Positions 46,620-59,557 are shown, numbered from the stretch's first letter. The stretch: 64,000 bases of DNA from Aulostomus chinensis (GCA_037954235.1 JBBMOA010000004.1:18272101-18336100); one strand, 5' to 3'. Numbers and translations: made by a program. Notes: a model not told the origin generated them from the sequence alone.

Positions 46620-48428
46620 GACTCATATAGATTTTCAATAAATACAATATTTACAAAAGGCATACAATACAGTACTTAAAATTGAGGAATATAGCACAGC
46701 TGATCTCAGTGCCGCTTATATGTTCATTTCCTGTATTTTACCATATCATGGAAACATTGAAGGAACATTAACTGTTGTCTTAGTTCGCCACACCCTCTGC
46801 TCACATTCTGCTCCAACACATTGTAATACTGCTTCACATCAAATGTTTCCGGCTGGGACCCTCATTCAAATTTCACTCTAACGTTTTTGTTCGTCTCGGA
46901 AAAATCATCAGTTTTCACTGCTCCACAATTGTCTCACCACTTAACTTGAAGTCACAGTTTTGATTGCGCCAGTAAAACCTTCACGGTGTTACTTCACAAA
47001 TTTAAGATGGATGAGTTCAACCTGCTAGGATAAGAACGTCACAACATTGGAAAACATTTTCTGTTGTCCCTGGGGCGGCGCAATACTGACCTTAAGACGA
47101 GCGGTTCTCTACCCACGTTTTTCCGTAAACGAAACATTGCGACTCAAATTTAAAAAAAACAACAACAAAAAACTCAACCGTGTGATTGTATTTTATTAAA
47201 AAAAAAAAAGCAATCTGGTGCATGAGAAAAAGATTCCCTCTCCAAAACATACAATTCGCAGCCTTATTCAATTGAAATAAACCACATGGACGGCTCATGT
47301 ATCCGTCAACATAAACTGCGCAGCGTTGCGTAGTGAAAGAAAAGTCAATCATTCGCACTTATTCAACCCTTCATCACGACACTGGTGGAGCAACAAACTT
47401 CTCACTTCCACAAGCGGTCTTTCTCAGCATGCTCACTAGCCTTCACGCCCTCCATAAATAACGTTTTCTCACATTAAATGTCAAACTCGTATTTCAAGTT
47501 TCCAGCTTTCCGTTTCGCCATGTTGACAAATGTTAACTCAATGCCCATCCAGCAAAAATACGACCAAAACCGCGGGAAAAAGCGTAACGGGGAAATACGC
47601 GTCCCTACGAAAGCGCGGGCTCAGAAATTCTTTGTTGATTTATTCAATCTAATTTTTTTTTCCCCATTCATACCTTCAAGCGTTTGAAAATTTAAAACCC
47701 ACCGCTATTAGAGAGCCTTTAAAACAGAACTCAGAGAAAAGCGGAGGTCAATCGTTGGCCTATGCTGGAGGATACTATAAAAAATGAAATGTGATCTTCA
47801 AATTATCTTATTGCCAATTAGCTACTAAACCTTTGTAAAACTTTTCCTGTAGAGGTAAAATCTAACAAGACATCACTGTCAATTTGAAAGCAATTAAGTG
47901 AACATCGTGACTGTCGAATGGTCTGAATGTATTTGAACAAATCTGAAACATGAATGATGCTTACCGAAAATTATGCGGGGTGAAATTTCCCCCCCCCCGT
48001 GCCAGGAGCAAAGACATGTTTCAGAATATATGAAATCTAATATTTCAGACGCGCAGTATGTTACAGTCATTTTCCAAGCCCAAACGCATGCCGTGCACTC
48101 ATTATTTGAAAATACACCGAGATATTTGATGCCGGCAAAGGTAGAGGATGACAGTTAAAGCTTGCGCTGACGTTTACTGTTGTGCATTTGCATTCATCCT
48201 CTTTTACGCGTTTTGCATGTCATCCGTTTGTGAAATAGGTCTTGCCAATGACAAGGGACAGAAATGGCGGAGTGAGAAAGAGCACGTAATTTCTCGCCTC
48301 GACGTGAACGTGTTCACGCGGCGACACACATAACCTTGGAAAGGGTTTGATCGTTAACATCGCCTTGCATCTGTAATCTACAACTCCACTTGAACGCACA
48401 CAAATAAAGAACAATACCTGTGACAGAA
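46620..48428. other. Non-coding, mostly unique
   Basis: No gene is supported. A-rich runs at 47150-47170 and 47200-47210, C10 at 47989-47998. Frames of 61-88 codons lack domains. Confidence 0.45.
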
Positions 48429-48463
48429 CCCCCCCCCCCCCACACACACACACACACACACAC
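48429..48463 (+). repeat. Poly(C)13 then (AC)11
   Basis: A C13 run passes directly into a CA array, a junction of two slippage-prone tracts. Confidence 0.95.
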
Positions 48464-48628
48464 TTATATAATGTATCGAGTCACTGTAGAAGACACAAAC
48501 ATACACATTACAAATAGCCTGAGGTTCTCCACAGGAGAGTTAATAATGTGACCTGCTGAGATGAGATCTTGCAAATTCTCACCATAGATCGTTAACACAT
48601 TATTACATTAAGATGCATCTATCGATAA

Positions 48629-48644
48629 GTGTGTGTGTGTGTGA

Positions 48645-48676
<32 letters not shown>
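48629..48676 (+). repeat. Compound (GT)n(GA)n microsatellite
   Basis: About eight GT units with one GA, then about twelve GA units. Confidence 0.96.
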
Positions 48677-48678
<2 letters not shown>

Positions 48679-49512
48679 CCCAGACTTGCTGAAGAACTCA
48701 GTGCGACACAAAACAAAAACGGGCCTGCAGTTTGAGACAAAGCCCCGTATTTTTCTCTTTCATTACAAGTTTCCTGCATTTTGCTGCGCTGGAAGAACAG
48801 CCGGGGGCTCGCGCATGAGTCCAGCACTGAAACTGGCAAACACACATACACACAAATGAAAACTTGAGGCGAACACAACCGGCAGAACACCGCTTGTTGA
48901 GAACGGCATTTCCTTACAGCTTGATGTGCAGCATTTTCCTCACACTTTTGTACCTCATGAATTTAGAATAGGGTCGAGCCTGTTGGTGGATCAGGTGTGC
49001 ATCATTCTCTACTTCTTCTGGGCTTCTGAGGACCTGTTTTATGGTTATTTTCTAACATCCAAGTCGAACTTGAATCATAAACCTCACCAGCCGTTAAAGT
49101 TTACACGATGCATGTTTTTGAGCGGGGTGTGAAATTAAAGGGAAACAGCGGAAGCCACTAGGAAGTCCAAACTTTCTCCTCAATAAGTAGAAAGTCCACC
49201 TCATCTCTGGCAGCACTGCACTACTTCTCTCTCTCTCTCTTTCTCCACTACCATAGCAACACATTAGAGTCATGGATGTAATACTTTTGAATTAAACTGT
49301 TCTATCAAATAGTCATGTTTTATGTGAAAGTTTGAGAAGAATTGTCAAAACGAAACGAAATACTCGTTCAGCCCACCTTAACATATATATTAAATATGCT
49401 GCAGGGTATGCAATGAGTCAGGGATATTCTAAAGAATTACATTTGCTCCACAAAAAGCCCTGCTCTACTTTCTTTCTATTCCTCATTCTAAGTGGTGTTA
49501 TGCCATGCGGGG
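48677..49512. other. Non-coding, mostly unique
   Basis: No gene is seen. Short (TC)n at 49228-49242. Confidence 0.5.
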
Positions 49513-49599
49513 AAAAAAAAAAAAAAAAAAAGGATGTTCGCCATCTATCCTGTAGAGAAAAACCAGCCAAAAGTCTTTTTTTTTTTTTTTTTTTTTTTT
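49513..49599 (+). repeat. A19 and T24 runs facing each other
   Basis: A19 (49513-49531) and T24 (49576-49599) are complementary and 44 bases apart, so a 19-bp A:T stem is possible in RNA or single-stranded DNA. Confidence 0.9.
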
Positions 49600-49969
49600 A
49601 AACAGGCGTCGAACGGTCGAGCGAATGCATCTGCATGAATCACTGCTGCGGCTCCGCTCACAGACAGCTCTCTTCTTCTTCAAATCAAATTCACCATGAC
49701 AACAAGATGCTGTGGCTGTTGACCGATGTCCTGCGATGTTGACCAAACACAGATAGGCAAAACAGTCGTCTGTGGGCCAAGCCCCTGCCTCGATAGGTTT
49801 GGCTTCTCCTGACAAAGAGCCAAATTTCTTCCTTTCCACAATGAAATTCAAACCCTTTCTACTACGGATAATGAAAGGTTGCTGCCTGAAAAAATACAAC
49901 CTTGACATCTATGACTTAGCTTCATGGCAACCGCAGTGACCAGATGTGGATATATAATTTACACCTTGT

Positions 49970-49995
49970 AAAAAAAAAAAAAAAAAAAAAAAAAA
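49970..49995 (+). repeat. Poly(A)26 run
   Basis: The longest A run of the window. A retrocopy tail is possible, but no recognisable retrocopy body lies upstream and no target duplication was found. Confidence 0.95.
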
Positions 49996-52900
49996 GACGT
50001 ACATTTAATATAGTTTTGATTCCATTTTTTTTTGTTGTCAAAACTAATGAAGGGATAGCAGGTTCTATGGATGCAAAACTGGTGAAAACAAAATTTAAAA
50101 AAGCGAAGAACAAGTGGAAAGCAGGATCAGGGGTCACGAGGACAGGGCTGAGACACAGGTTATCACATGAACAAAAGGAAGGAACCACACAAAAACAGGA
50201 CATGAAGCGCTCCACAGCAACAAGGGGGAAGGGGTTTCAAAATAAAACACGAACAAATTCAACGAAACAAGAGGCAGAGGAGTACACGTGACAGAGTGCA
50301 TACTAGGGAGGGAAAAAGGAGAGGAAACAATACAAGGAAGAGAGAACTTAACAGTCAAAATGAGACACGGTCCATTTTTTTCCATGTCCTATAGTAACAA
50401 GTGAGTATTTGCGAGGGACTTCAGTGGAATATCCCCTAAATTACCTAAATCGACAGTACACAAGTGTGTTTTGGCATCCAGCATGAAAAGTCCCAGACTT
50501 CCCACAAGCTTGTGAACACAACTGAGAGAAACTGAATGGACCCTTTTAATTTCGCAATGTGTGTAAGCGAGAAATAATTTAGGTCGTCCATCCTGTCACC
50601 TGTGTAGCGACGATGACAAGAATGTTTTTTTCCAAAGCTGTCGCTGGAACAGCTTCTCTCCACCGCCTTTACGTTTCTCGCTCCCGTCTTTGACAGCGGA
50701 CGCAAACACACTTCCACACGTGCTGTACGTGAGTCGTGAGTTTGGGAGGGAGAAAGGAGATGGCGTTCGGTTTGTAATATTTATGCTCACCTCTTCTTCA
50801 CCTCCCGTTGAATTTTTAACCGCATTTAAATAGTTCATGCACATGTATAGCTGCCAGTGTGCTCGGCAGTTGCAACGTTCAATTAAAAACCAAGGTGACA
50901 TGCTCGCGTCTTGTGATTACCTGGTAATAATGCAGATAATTCACTGTGTGTGTGTGAGTGTGTGTGTGTACATTCCAGGACAAGTGCTGCATTGTCTTAA
51001 ACATGCATGGAGTTGACATTCTCGACTCTTTCACCCACTCACTTTTTCCCCTTTTCCTCTAATTTCTCTTCTTTTTTTTAATCATCCTTTACTTTCTGTA
51101 GAGACTTTGTCGACGAGAAAATAACAACACGTGGGTATCGCTGTTCGGAAGTGTAACAGGAGTTTTGTACATTTTACGAAAGGAGAAAAAAAAAAAGACG
51201 TTTTCAAATTGTCAACGATTCAAAACCTAAACACGTTCCATTCGCTGCTGTGGACGTAGCAAAGCAGCATTGAAAAAAAAAATGAAACAAATGGATATTT
51301 AACTTGGAAATCTGAAATAAGAATAATAACATGAGGAATATTAAAATATCACAAAAAAAAACCCTTTAAAAAGTCCAATTTCCTCTTCCTTATCTAATCA
51401 CCGTTTCTTTCACGTTTGCATTTTCCCAAACATTTCTTCAACACCACTCGTTGTCTTTTGACTGGCTTTTCCCGTTTTATCTAATAATAACTTGGCAAAA
51501 TAAAAAAGGCAATTCCTTAAGACTTTATTTCTTGCCGTTACACAGCTTTTCTTCAACTGTTTTTTTTAAAGGCACAGCCACGACTATAATGCTCATATCG
51601 CCATCTTGTGGTGGAATTATATAGCCTGTTTTATTCCCTCCAAACCACTTGATTAGACACATTTTTGCTTTGTTTTGGGACGTATCCACAGTTTGTTCGA
51701 AACAGCACTCAAGGTTTCCAGCTGCATTTCTCACTCAACAGTTTATACTCTCGTAAAGTGGCGTATTTGGATTGTAAAGGCTCAACACCATTCTCAACAA
51801 GAGCGATTCATACGCAGGCGAGTGGGAGTAGACTTTAAAAACAAGATGTGGAGACGGCGTTACATCACCTAGTGTATGTATTAGTTGGCATCCAGTCAGG
51901 CTGGACAGTGTAAAACCTTTGAAATACACATCTTTTTCACGTTCAACACCACCCTCATCCTCATAACTGCCAGACACAGCCAAAGCCCGGTGTCTATCAC
52001 TCAAACTGACAAATCAATCGTGTTGGTAGCCTCTAAATCTTCCTGACGGATGAAGTGAAACAGACAGGAAAAGGAGATGCAGAGACAAGACAAATTAATC
52101 GCACATGTTGCAGCGACAAGCAAGATTCTTGCGTATAATGAAAAACACAAAATCAGCATATGGGCTGAAGAAGGAATACAAAGGAGGGAAAGTAGAGGAA
52201 GTAAGTTAAGATATAAGGCTGTGTCTAAGCCTGCATGAATTCCCATTTCTCTTTTGAATAATAAGTTTCATTCTGGACTGAAAAATGGGGAAGGCCTCTG
52301 TAAGTAGTGAAACTTTTAAATCCGTGCTGGCGGAGTGGGAATAAATTACTCTGTCAGAGTCCAACTGCGGAGACATAGTTACGTTTGTTAAAGTGGAGAG
52401 TGTTGGAAATACTGCCAAGCATCAGCCATTACCCGTCGTTTGTCAGGTTTCACGCCGAACCTCTATCGCATAATTGGATCTGCACTACCACAGTCGCCAT
52501 CGCCAGTCATTTAGATGTAAGATCAATGTAAGAAAAGTGCAGCACTTTGATAGCTGAGACTTTTTCGACAAATGAGAACTGATTATGACTGAAAACATTT
52601 ACTGTATGCAGTGGAAAGTGTGGCTCAGGAAATTGGACGGCATCATCATGATGAGAAGTCAGTTTTCCTCAAGGAAAAACGTGGGAAATGTTACACCAGC
52701 GTGCATCATTCTACCCCGAGGTTTGTCACACTATTAAATAGGCCATTATCATGACAGTTTTTTAGCTCGACCGGCCCGACTACCCCCAACAGTCTTAGAA
52801 CGTATTTCAGTACTGGCCTCAAGATGTTTTTGCTTTGCTTTTCTGCTCCATTTCTTTTTGGCCCTTGATTCTCCATTTCATTAAAATCCACTCTTAAAGC
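49996..52900. other. Non-coding, mostly unique
   Basis: No gene is supported. 50090-50360 is purine-rich on the + strand. A short (GT)n array is at 50945-50969. Frames up to 115 codons have no domain. Confidence 0.45.
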
Positions 52901-53008
52901 GACACTCCATCCGTAAAGTGTATTTTACCCTTCAAGTACTCACAAATGGGTGTCTTAAGCGTCACTTCTTTGGAACTCAAGTATGCCGAAAGAGCCGGCC
53001 ACGTTTAT

Positions 53009-53337
53009 TTAGCTTGAAGCTAACGGTGAAAGCACAGCAGTCCGAAATGTCAATTTGCAAACTCTCGAGTGCATCGTCCGGAATGACCCACGTATTCTTT
53101 ACCCATCCGTATGTTCTATCCACAAATACTTGGATTTGAGCAAAAAACAAATGATGGCACTTCCTGTTCCCGGCTCGTTGATGGTAAACTGTGCAGACAA
53201 CTTGATTCTACTGAAATACTAGTAAAAAGTACATGGTTTAATCCAGGTAACTCTTGAGAGTTTGTAAATGGAAAATTTGGACAATTTTGCCGATGCCAGG
53301 AATTGTTTGCTATCGGGCACGATTAGCTTCAAGCTAA
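53009..53337 (+). repeat. Dispersed repeat with TTAGCTT-type ends, copy B
   Basis: Starts with ttagcttgaagctaa (53009-53023) and ends with its reverse complement ttagcttcaagctaa (53323-53337), so the ends form 15-bp inverted repeats. Internally it carries ccacaaatacttggatttg then agc (near 53118), matching copy A at 40757-41117. Each end is itself a near-palindrome. The text just upstream (cgacactccatcc near 52900) may belong to the same or a second repeat. Confidence 0.55.
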
Positions 53338-55100
53338 TTATACGTTCCTTAGCTGTTTCAGACTCCTTGAGCTAGTGTTAGCTTGAGCCATACAAGACTC
53401 CATGGCTATCAGATCTACTTCTCCTGCTGCAAGTTCTCTAAAAAGACATATAAAATAATCATCATCAGCAACATTTAAATATGATTTTTGGGTGGTGTAG
53501 AAACTGTCAAGCTCCGGTGTCTGATTTTGCCATTTATGAATGGAAAAAGTCTCCCACCTAAGTGACTTAGTTTAAGAAAACTGTAATTTCACCTGATTGC
53601 CAGTGTGAGAACATTTTCCTCCCCTTTTAAGTCTGTGAATAAGTTGAGAAAGATGACACTTTATGCATGCTGAAAGAGTTGTAATCGAGAAATAGTGTGA
53701 CAGTGTGAGCTGTGTGAGAGAAAAAAAAACAGGAGTTACATGTTAAAAAGAGGAGTGCGGGAATAAAAATGTTGATGAGAACATTTGCATTTACTGATAA
53801 GTGGAAGTTGTAAACCTACGGGCTTCTCCGCAGGAAAAAGCAGAGGACAAGGGATGTCGGGGCAATGAGGGAGAAAGAGAGCAAAACAAGATAACAAAGA
53901 AACAGGAAAAAAGACAAACTCGGAATGGTTTGAGAGAAATAAACAGACTGATGGAGAGCATCGATTACTCTTCCTACATCCTAGCATTCCAGCTATCCGA
54001 CAAGGATTGCTGCCGAAGCAACAATGCAATTGTAGTGTCGACAGAGTTGTAATTCTGCCCCGTTCACTCGGCTAATCAGCCCCTGCCAGCTCACCATCCA
54101 TCAGCCTGCTGGGTAATATGTGAGAGAGGAGTGGTTGTCGGAGGAAGCGAGAACGTGTGTTTAGAAGACAGCAGACAACAGGGACAATGTGAGTCAATGT
54201 CCATGGGCATGCGTGTGTGCTTATCTAGGTGTGATTTATGAGCAGCAACTTAAGAATAAAGAACGCTACCCAGCGTAGCAGTTTGATTCCTCGGGGGACG
54301 GCTGTGTTCGGGCTGTGATGCGGCCGCCGGAGCTGATCAGGGCTCATTCTCCAAAAGCATCCAAGAACCAGCTACGCGCAGTCTATTTTGGACGGAAGCT
54401 CTTACGTGACCGAATCACAGTTCCCTGAAGTATGACAGCTCCAACCAACAGGAAATCAGAGAGGAAATCCCAGCATCCGGTCAATATTCAAAATAAAACA
54501 CCTTGTGCAGACATCTTAGACACTCACCTAATTAGTTGAGGATTAGTTAGGATGGATGGAGTTGCTGTATTTCCAGCTGTGTTCGACACATCTTGTACTC
54601 GTAGAACATAAGCAGTTGAATGCAGCAGCCGATGAAGGATAGGAGAGGCTGCTGGCTAATTCTTGGCTCCAAGCTCTGCCACTGTAGCCTTAGCCTGTTT
54701 CCCTTTGTTAGCTTCCTCAAACTGGGCAGACACAACTGGGTGATGGAGATTGAAGTGTCTGATTGGGTTTGTTGTTTGTTTTTGGCCTTATACACCTAAC
54801 CCCAAATTTCCACTGGGCTCACTGCTCCATGTTCTGACTTCTGATCGCGGGCAGCTGCAATCTCCAGCTGCCCACCGGCTTTGCTAACTCAGATTCTGCT
54901 GATCTGGTCATTGTCTCTTGGTTTCATTGTTTCTATCATATGCACGTGCGGTGCGTGTTTATACTGAGTCCTTTTCAGGTCTGTTTTTGTGATCAGGAGC
55001 CTTCACATGGTGTCTTATTTTGAAAATTGACTGACTACACTCTGCCATTTCTGTAGAGAATTCCCGTCTAGCACAATCTGCTTTGTGCAAATTGATGCAC
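53338..55100. other. Non-coding, mostly unique
   Basis: No gene is supported. Bases 53865-53950 are purine-rich. The stretch around 54300-54480 is GC-richer (gatgcggccgccggagc) and not repetitive. No domain is seen in any frame. Confidence 0.45.
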
Positions 55101-57166
55101 TGACCAGCCTGTCACCAATGGGGGGGTGTCACGCTGATCCCTGGCCAGGCAATCCGTGCATCCCTAACTTTAACATAGGACACACGAGACCCCCGTGTCC
55201 GAGAGGAGGGGAGACAATGCTGTCCCAGGATCCTGCGTGGCAGCAACTTTAAAAGTGGTGCACCACTCAGATGTTCCCCCAAAAAAGATGATTAACAGGA
55301 TTGGCAGCAGGAACACTGATCATCCTAAATATTTTGATCCTCCATCTAAAGCTTTGTTCAACTGGTTTGATAAAAAATAAAAGCATATGGCTTACATTTG
55401 ACTTTTTTCTTGCGAACCACATTCTTTTTTTAACAAACTGTAAATTGGAATAGAAATTAAACCAAAAGCCTTCAAACATGATTTACCCTGTCAGTCGAAG
55501 TATATTTCTCAAGCTAGAATCAGAGCAGAGTTTACTCTGTTGAGTTGAGAAGTACAGTTTTCAGTTCCGGTGTTCACGTCCAACGGGCTCCTGTTGTCCA
55601 CCTGCCTCCACGACACAGCAACAATCCTTAGAAACACTATATACTCTATGTACAAAAATGTTGTAAAAAATGTCTCAGGCCTCATGGAGACATCTCTGTT
55701 GGTTTTGTTCAGTTTTTCATTTTACCGCGTCATAAACTAGACGGCAATATGTTATAGCAGAGGGTACAACGTAATGTTTGGCATTTTTGTTTGAAAAATA
55801 AAAGTAAAAGGTTAATTGATTACCAAAACAGTGGCAGATTTAACTCCGTAGTCACAGAGGCTCCTATAAATCATTCCTCTTGGAATGACATCTTATGTTA
55901 ATCACCCGGTTTGTCGACTATTTTTTTTTCCTACCCTACAGGTTTTTGCTTGACTCGTACGAGGCAAAAATGATCTGTCCCCATTTGTTAAAGCTATAGA
56001 AATGAATGTTCTTCACAAGTCAAGCTCTTGTCAAACGAGTTTCCTCAACGCGGATGAAGTCGTTTAAGAAAAAAAAAAAAAGAAAAAAATCTCTATTTGC
56101 ATTCCAGCGAGTTTAAATCTGCTGTCCGGTAGCAGAATCCTGCACGGACTCAGCTGCAGTGGTGGAAAAAGAAAACTTGAAAGGAATGGCTCTTTCAAGG
56201 AGGAAGTCCCTCAGCCTAGTGAGCGTAGATTATGCGAAAAAAAAAAAAAAAGCGATCTAACACGGAAAATGATGCGGTGAACTTTTTCGTCAGTGAAGAG
56301 CAACGGAGAAGGAACCGCAGGTAGACGACGCACGCATCAATTTACCGTGATTCCACTGGATGGTATTCGTAAAAAAGAAAGAAAACACAAGACACATTTC
56401 TCAAAAAGGAAAAGAAAAAAAAAAACATTTCTACAAGTAGCGACTCTACCTTTGCGAATCTCTTAGTGTGGCTGCAGGTGTGTTCCAGCATACATTCTTC
56501 TTTCTGTGTCCGTGATTCCTTCATGCTAAGATATTTGGCTTGCCCTTCAGATTTGTTTTATGCCAACTCATCATTCTTTCAAATGGAACACGAAAAGCAC
56601 CTTGAGGTTTTTCGAGTCAGCAGATTTCTTTGCAGCGTAACAGCCAACATTGGCTGCTTTTTAAAAAAATTTTTTTTTTTAAATTATTATTATTTTAACC
56701 ATGACCATCAGAGCCCTGCAAGACAGAGATGAAAGATTGAAAAAAAATTAGGTGGGGGGGGGGGGGGGAATTAGTTACTGGAGCAGAAAAGTACAGAAGC
56801 TTGGAAGTGCTTCAAAATTGTCCAAGCGTACACAAGTCCAACTCCCTGAGAACACACAAACGTCTCACTTAAACTGCACCTTGCAAAAATAAACTGCAAA
56901 AACACGTTTATTCACTTTCGAGCGACGTAGACTTGCTTACTTTTTGAGGAAACTAACCCTCACCACGACCTGATTAACCCTCACCCACCTGCCCAAAAAT
57001 CAGCATTTCACAGCATTTTGTATTTTTCGTGGGAATAAATGAAAATCAAAATGAATAAACAAGACATTCAAGGAGTACTGTTATAGTATATATCCCTTTC
57101 ACACACACACACAAATTTGTGTTCACACTGATGAACTCATATTGCTTGGATTATGTTATTTTGAAA
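55101..57166. other. Non-coding with homopolymers
   Basis: No gene is supported. The word gtgcatccctaac near 55157 is a fish-repeat-like end. A-rich runs occur at 56070-56090, 56239-56252 and 56410-56424, T-rich at about 56670-56682, and G15 at 56754-56768. Confidence 0.45.
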
Positions 57167-57181
57167 GGGGGGGGGGGGGGG
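57167..57181 (+). repeat. Poly(G)15 run
   Basis: Fifteen uninterrupted G, about 400 bases after another G15 run at 56754-56768. Confidence 0.96.
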
Positions 57182-57238
57182 CTTGGCTTTGTGGAACCAA
57201 GAGGCCAAATAAGGACAGAGAACGCATCTCTCTCGAAA

Positions 57239-57259
57239 ACACACACACACACACACAAA
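57239..57259 (+). repeat. Short (CA)n array
   Basis: About ten CA units. Confidence 0.9.
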
Positions 57260-57269
57260 CCTGTAACCC

Positions 57270-58289
57270 CCATTTCTCTGTCCTTCTATCTGTTCCTCTG
57301 CCCAGCACCTTCTCTTGCTCTGTGGCAGAAGAGTTCTCACATCTGTCAAGAAAATCACTGGAGCTGAAATAGACACGATCCATCTAATAGACAACAAAGA
57401 GATAACATTCAGTGTCCCAAAATGGTCACCACACAAAGCCCCCACGTTTTAGAGCTTTCTTTATTTCACAGTTTGTCCTACCGGGCCTTAAATGTGCCAC
57501 TATGATGCTGTTAAAACAGGACAAATGTGTGTCTGTGGAATGTATTTTTAGCTCGGAGCATTTACATCCTGCATTTCAGCAAAACTGCTTCACGGGAGGC
57601 AAATTTTTCCTTCGATTGGCAAAACTTGACGGTAAAAAACTCTTAAGGGGGGTTTGACAGGTTGAAAAAGCATCACACACAGCCCCAGAGTTTTTCGAGG
57701 TAATTTCTGTTGAACTTCATATGAGGGTTGGCTGAGGGAAACTGCTTCAAAAAAAAAAAAAAAAAAAAATGGCAGTTTCAGCTGAATGGGATGAAATTCA
57801 CAGAGGTGCACAGGTAATAATTACCATCTCTGGATGTCCTCTGGCAATATCGATGTCATCCGCAGAGGGCTGTTAACTCCTAATAGATATTGTCAGTTTC
57901 ACCCAGGTGAGATATTGGCAGCATAAGGCAGACATCAGCTTTATTATAATAGAAACTTAGATGTTAATGACCGCTTCAAGATAAATTAGATTCCTTTTTT
58001 TGAATCAACCTTTTCCGGCAAAGGCGGCAAATACGTCTTATGGAGCAACGGCAAACCAAGAGTTAATGTATTCATTTTGAATATGCATGCAAAAAAACAA
58101 ATCATAGAATTACGTATTTATATTCAGGCTTCATAAACAAGGCAACGAGCAGACCACAAACCAATGGTATAAACAAGTTCCCTTTAAGATGGGCTTTTTC
58201 ACGAAGACAGCAAAGACAGGCTCACCTTGAGATGAAAAACCAAGGCTGGTGTAATTAGTTACAAATGAATTGGTTGATGTTCGTGCTCC

Positions 58290-58294
<5 letters not shown>
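57270..58294. other. Non-coding; possible conserved stretch at 57830-57990
   Basis: No gene is seen. A21 lies at 57749-57769. Bases 57830-57990 are balanced and repeat-free (gcagacatcagctttatta, gttaatgaccgcttc) and may be conserved non-coding sequence; untested. Confidence 0.4.

Positions 58295-58341
<47 letters not shown>
58295..58341 (+). repeat. (TG)23 microsatellite
   Basis: Pure TG array. Confidence 0.97.
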
Positions 58342-58343
<2 letters not shown>

Positions 58344-58480
58344 TGATGAATAGTATGAGCCTGGAGTTGTGAGGGGAATCTAATCAAGGACGCCGACGCC
58401 GAGACCTAAACTGACCGGAGGGACAACGCTGTCACTTCAGTAAAAATTCTTTTTCTTCTTGATTCCCCCCTCTTTCTTTT

Positions 58481-58482
<2 letters not shown>

Positions 58483-58531
<49 letters not shown>
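58483..58531 (+). repeat. (GT)n with CG-containing end
   Basis: About 22 GT units followed by gcgtgcgcatgcat. It lies only 142 bases after another GT array. Confidence 0.96.
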
Positions 58532-58712
58532 CGCATGCATTTGTGTGTGTGAAGTATTTCAGTGAAGCCATGCGCATGTGAGGGAATTTTCTGGTTGATA
58601 TAATAACACATTTGCATAAAGGTTGATATATTTTACTTGTTGTACGAAATTCAAAACACAATTACTTTGTGTCAGCGACCTCAGCATGGTAAATTAGACT
58701 AATACCAGTTTT

Positions 58713-58744
58713 CAGGGATATCTTCAGGGATATGCAGGGATATC
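58713..58744 (+). repeat. Three-copy mini tandem repeat
   Basis: The word cagggatat occurs three times in 32 bases (cagggatatctt, cagggatatg, cagggatatc). Confidence 0.85.
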
Positions 58745-59147
58745 TGCCCTTGCCCAAGGAAAAAAAAAAAACTCTTTATCTGTTTTTGTACCTTAATCAC
58801 AAGTCGAATTCCTTTTATTCTACTATGGATGTGTGCAAGTATTTTTTTTTTTTGAAGAAAAAGAAGAAGAATATGCTTTTGCTTTGCGGGACATGGAGTT
58901 CTAACTTATAAACTCAGGCTTGATATGTGGTACATAGCTAACCCACCAGGTTTAAAAGAGAAGTTAAACAACCACCTCTCATGTCACCTCTCATCTCCTG
59001 GGCCCCTTTTTCTTCAAGCGTGATCGAGGACGGACTTGTACAGCCTATTAGGTAGTAGAAGTGGGACAGAAAACAACTCCCGCAAGTCTGAATCGATGAA
59101 CAAATGTCACAAATTGATCTTCAAATTGCTAATAATTTGATGTTGAC
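58745..59147. other. Non-coding, mostly unique
   Basis: Short A and T runs at 58760-58771 and 58841-58853. No gene or mobile element recognised. Confidence 0.5.
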
Positions 59148-59161
59148 AGAACAAAATAAAG

Positions 59162-59543
59162 GCTGCACGGTGGTGCAGTGGTTAGCACTGTCGCCTCACA
59201 GCAAGAAGGTTCCGGGTTTGAGTCCCGGCTCGAGCACGGGATCTTTCTGTGTGGAGTCTCCATGTTCTCCCTGTTCCTGCGTGGGTTCTCTCTGGTACTC
59301 CAGCTTCCTCCCACAGTCCAAAGACATCTAGAGGGGACGAGGCTGATTGATACTCTAAATTGACTGTGGGTGTGACTGTGAGTGTGAATGGTTGTCTGTC
59401 TCTATGTGTTGGCCCTGCGATGGACTGGTGACCTGTCCAGAGTGAACCCCGCCTCTCGCCCGTGGCCGCTGGGATAGGCTCCAGCCCCCCCCCCCCGACC
59501 CTTAACAGGATAAGTGGAAGAAAATGGATGGATGGATGGATGG
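59162..59543 (+). mobile_element. Full-length SINE copy 6 with perfect 14-bp target duplication
   Basis: The head gives A box tggtgcagtgg (59171-59181) and a B box with one change (ggtttgagtcc). The complete body follows, including ggttgtctgtctctatgtg and gatggactggtgacctgtcc. The tail reads cttaacaggataagtgg, then aagaaa and four to five ATGG units. A C12 run (59485-59496) sits just before the tail. A perfect 14-bp duplication, agaacaaaataaag, flanks it at 59148-59161 and 59544-59557. With copy 5 this is the best-preserved member and a good reference for the family. Confidence 0.95.
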
Positions 59544-59557
59544 AGAACAAAATAAAG

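Noticed and set aside
49498..49908. 136-codon minus-strand open frame
   Set aside because: It contains poly-Lys and poly-Phe segments encoded by the T24 and A19 runs; the rest has no domain.
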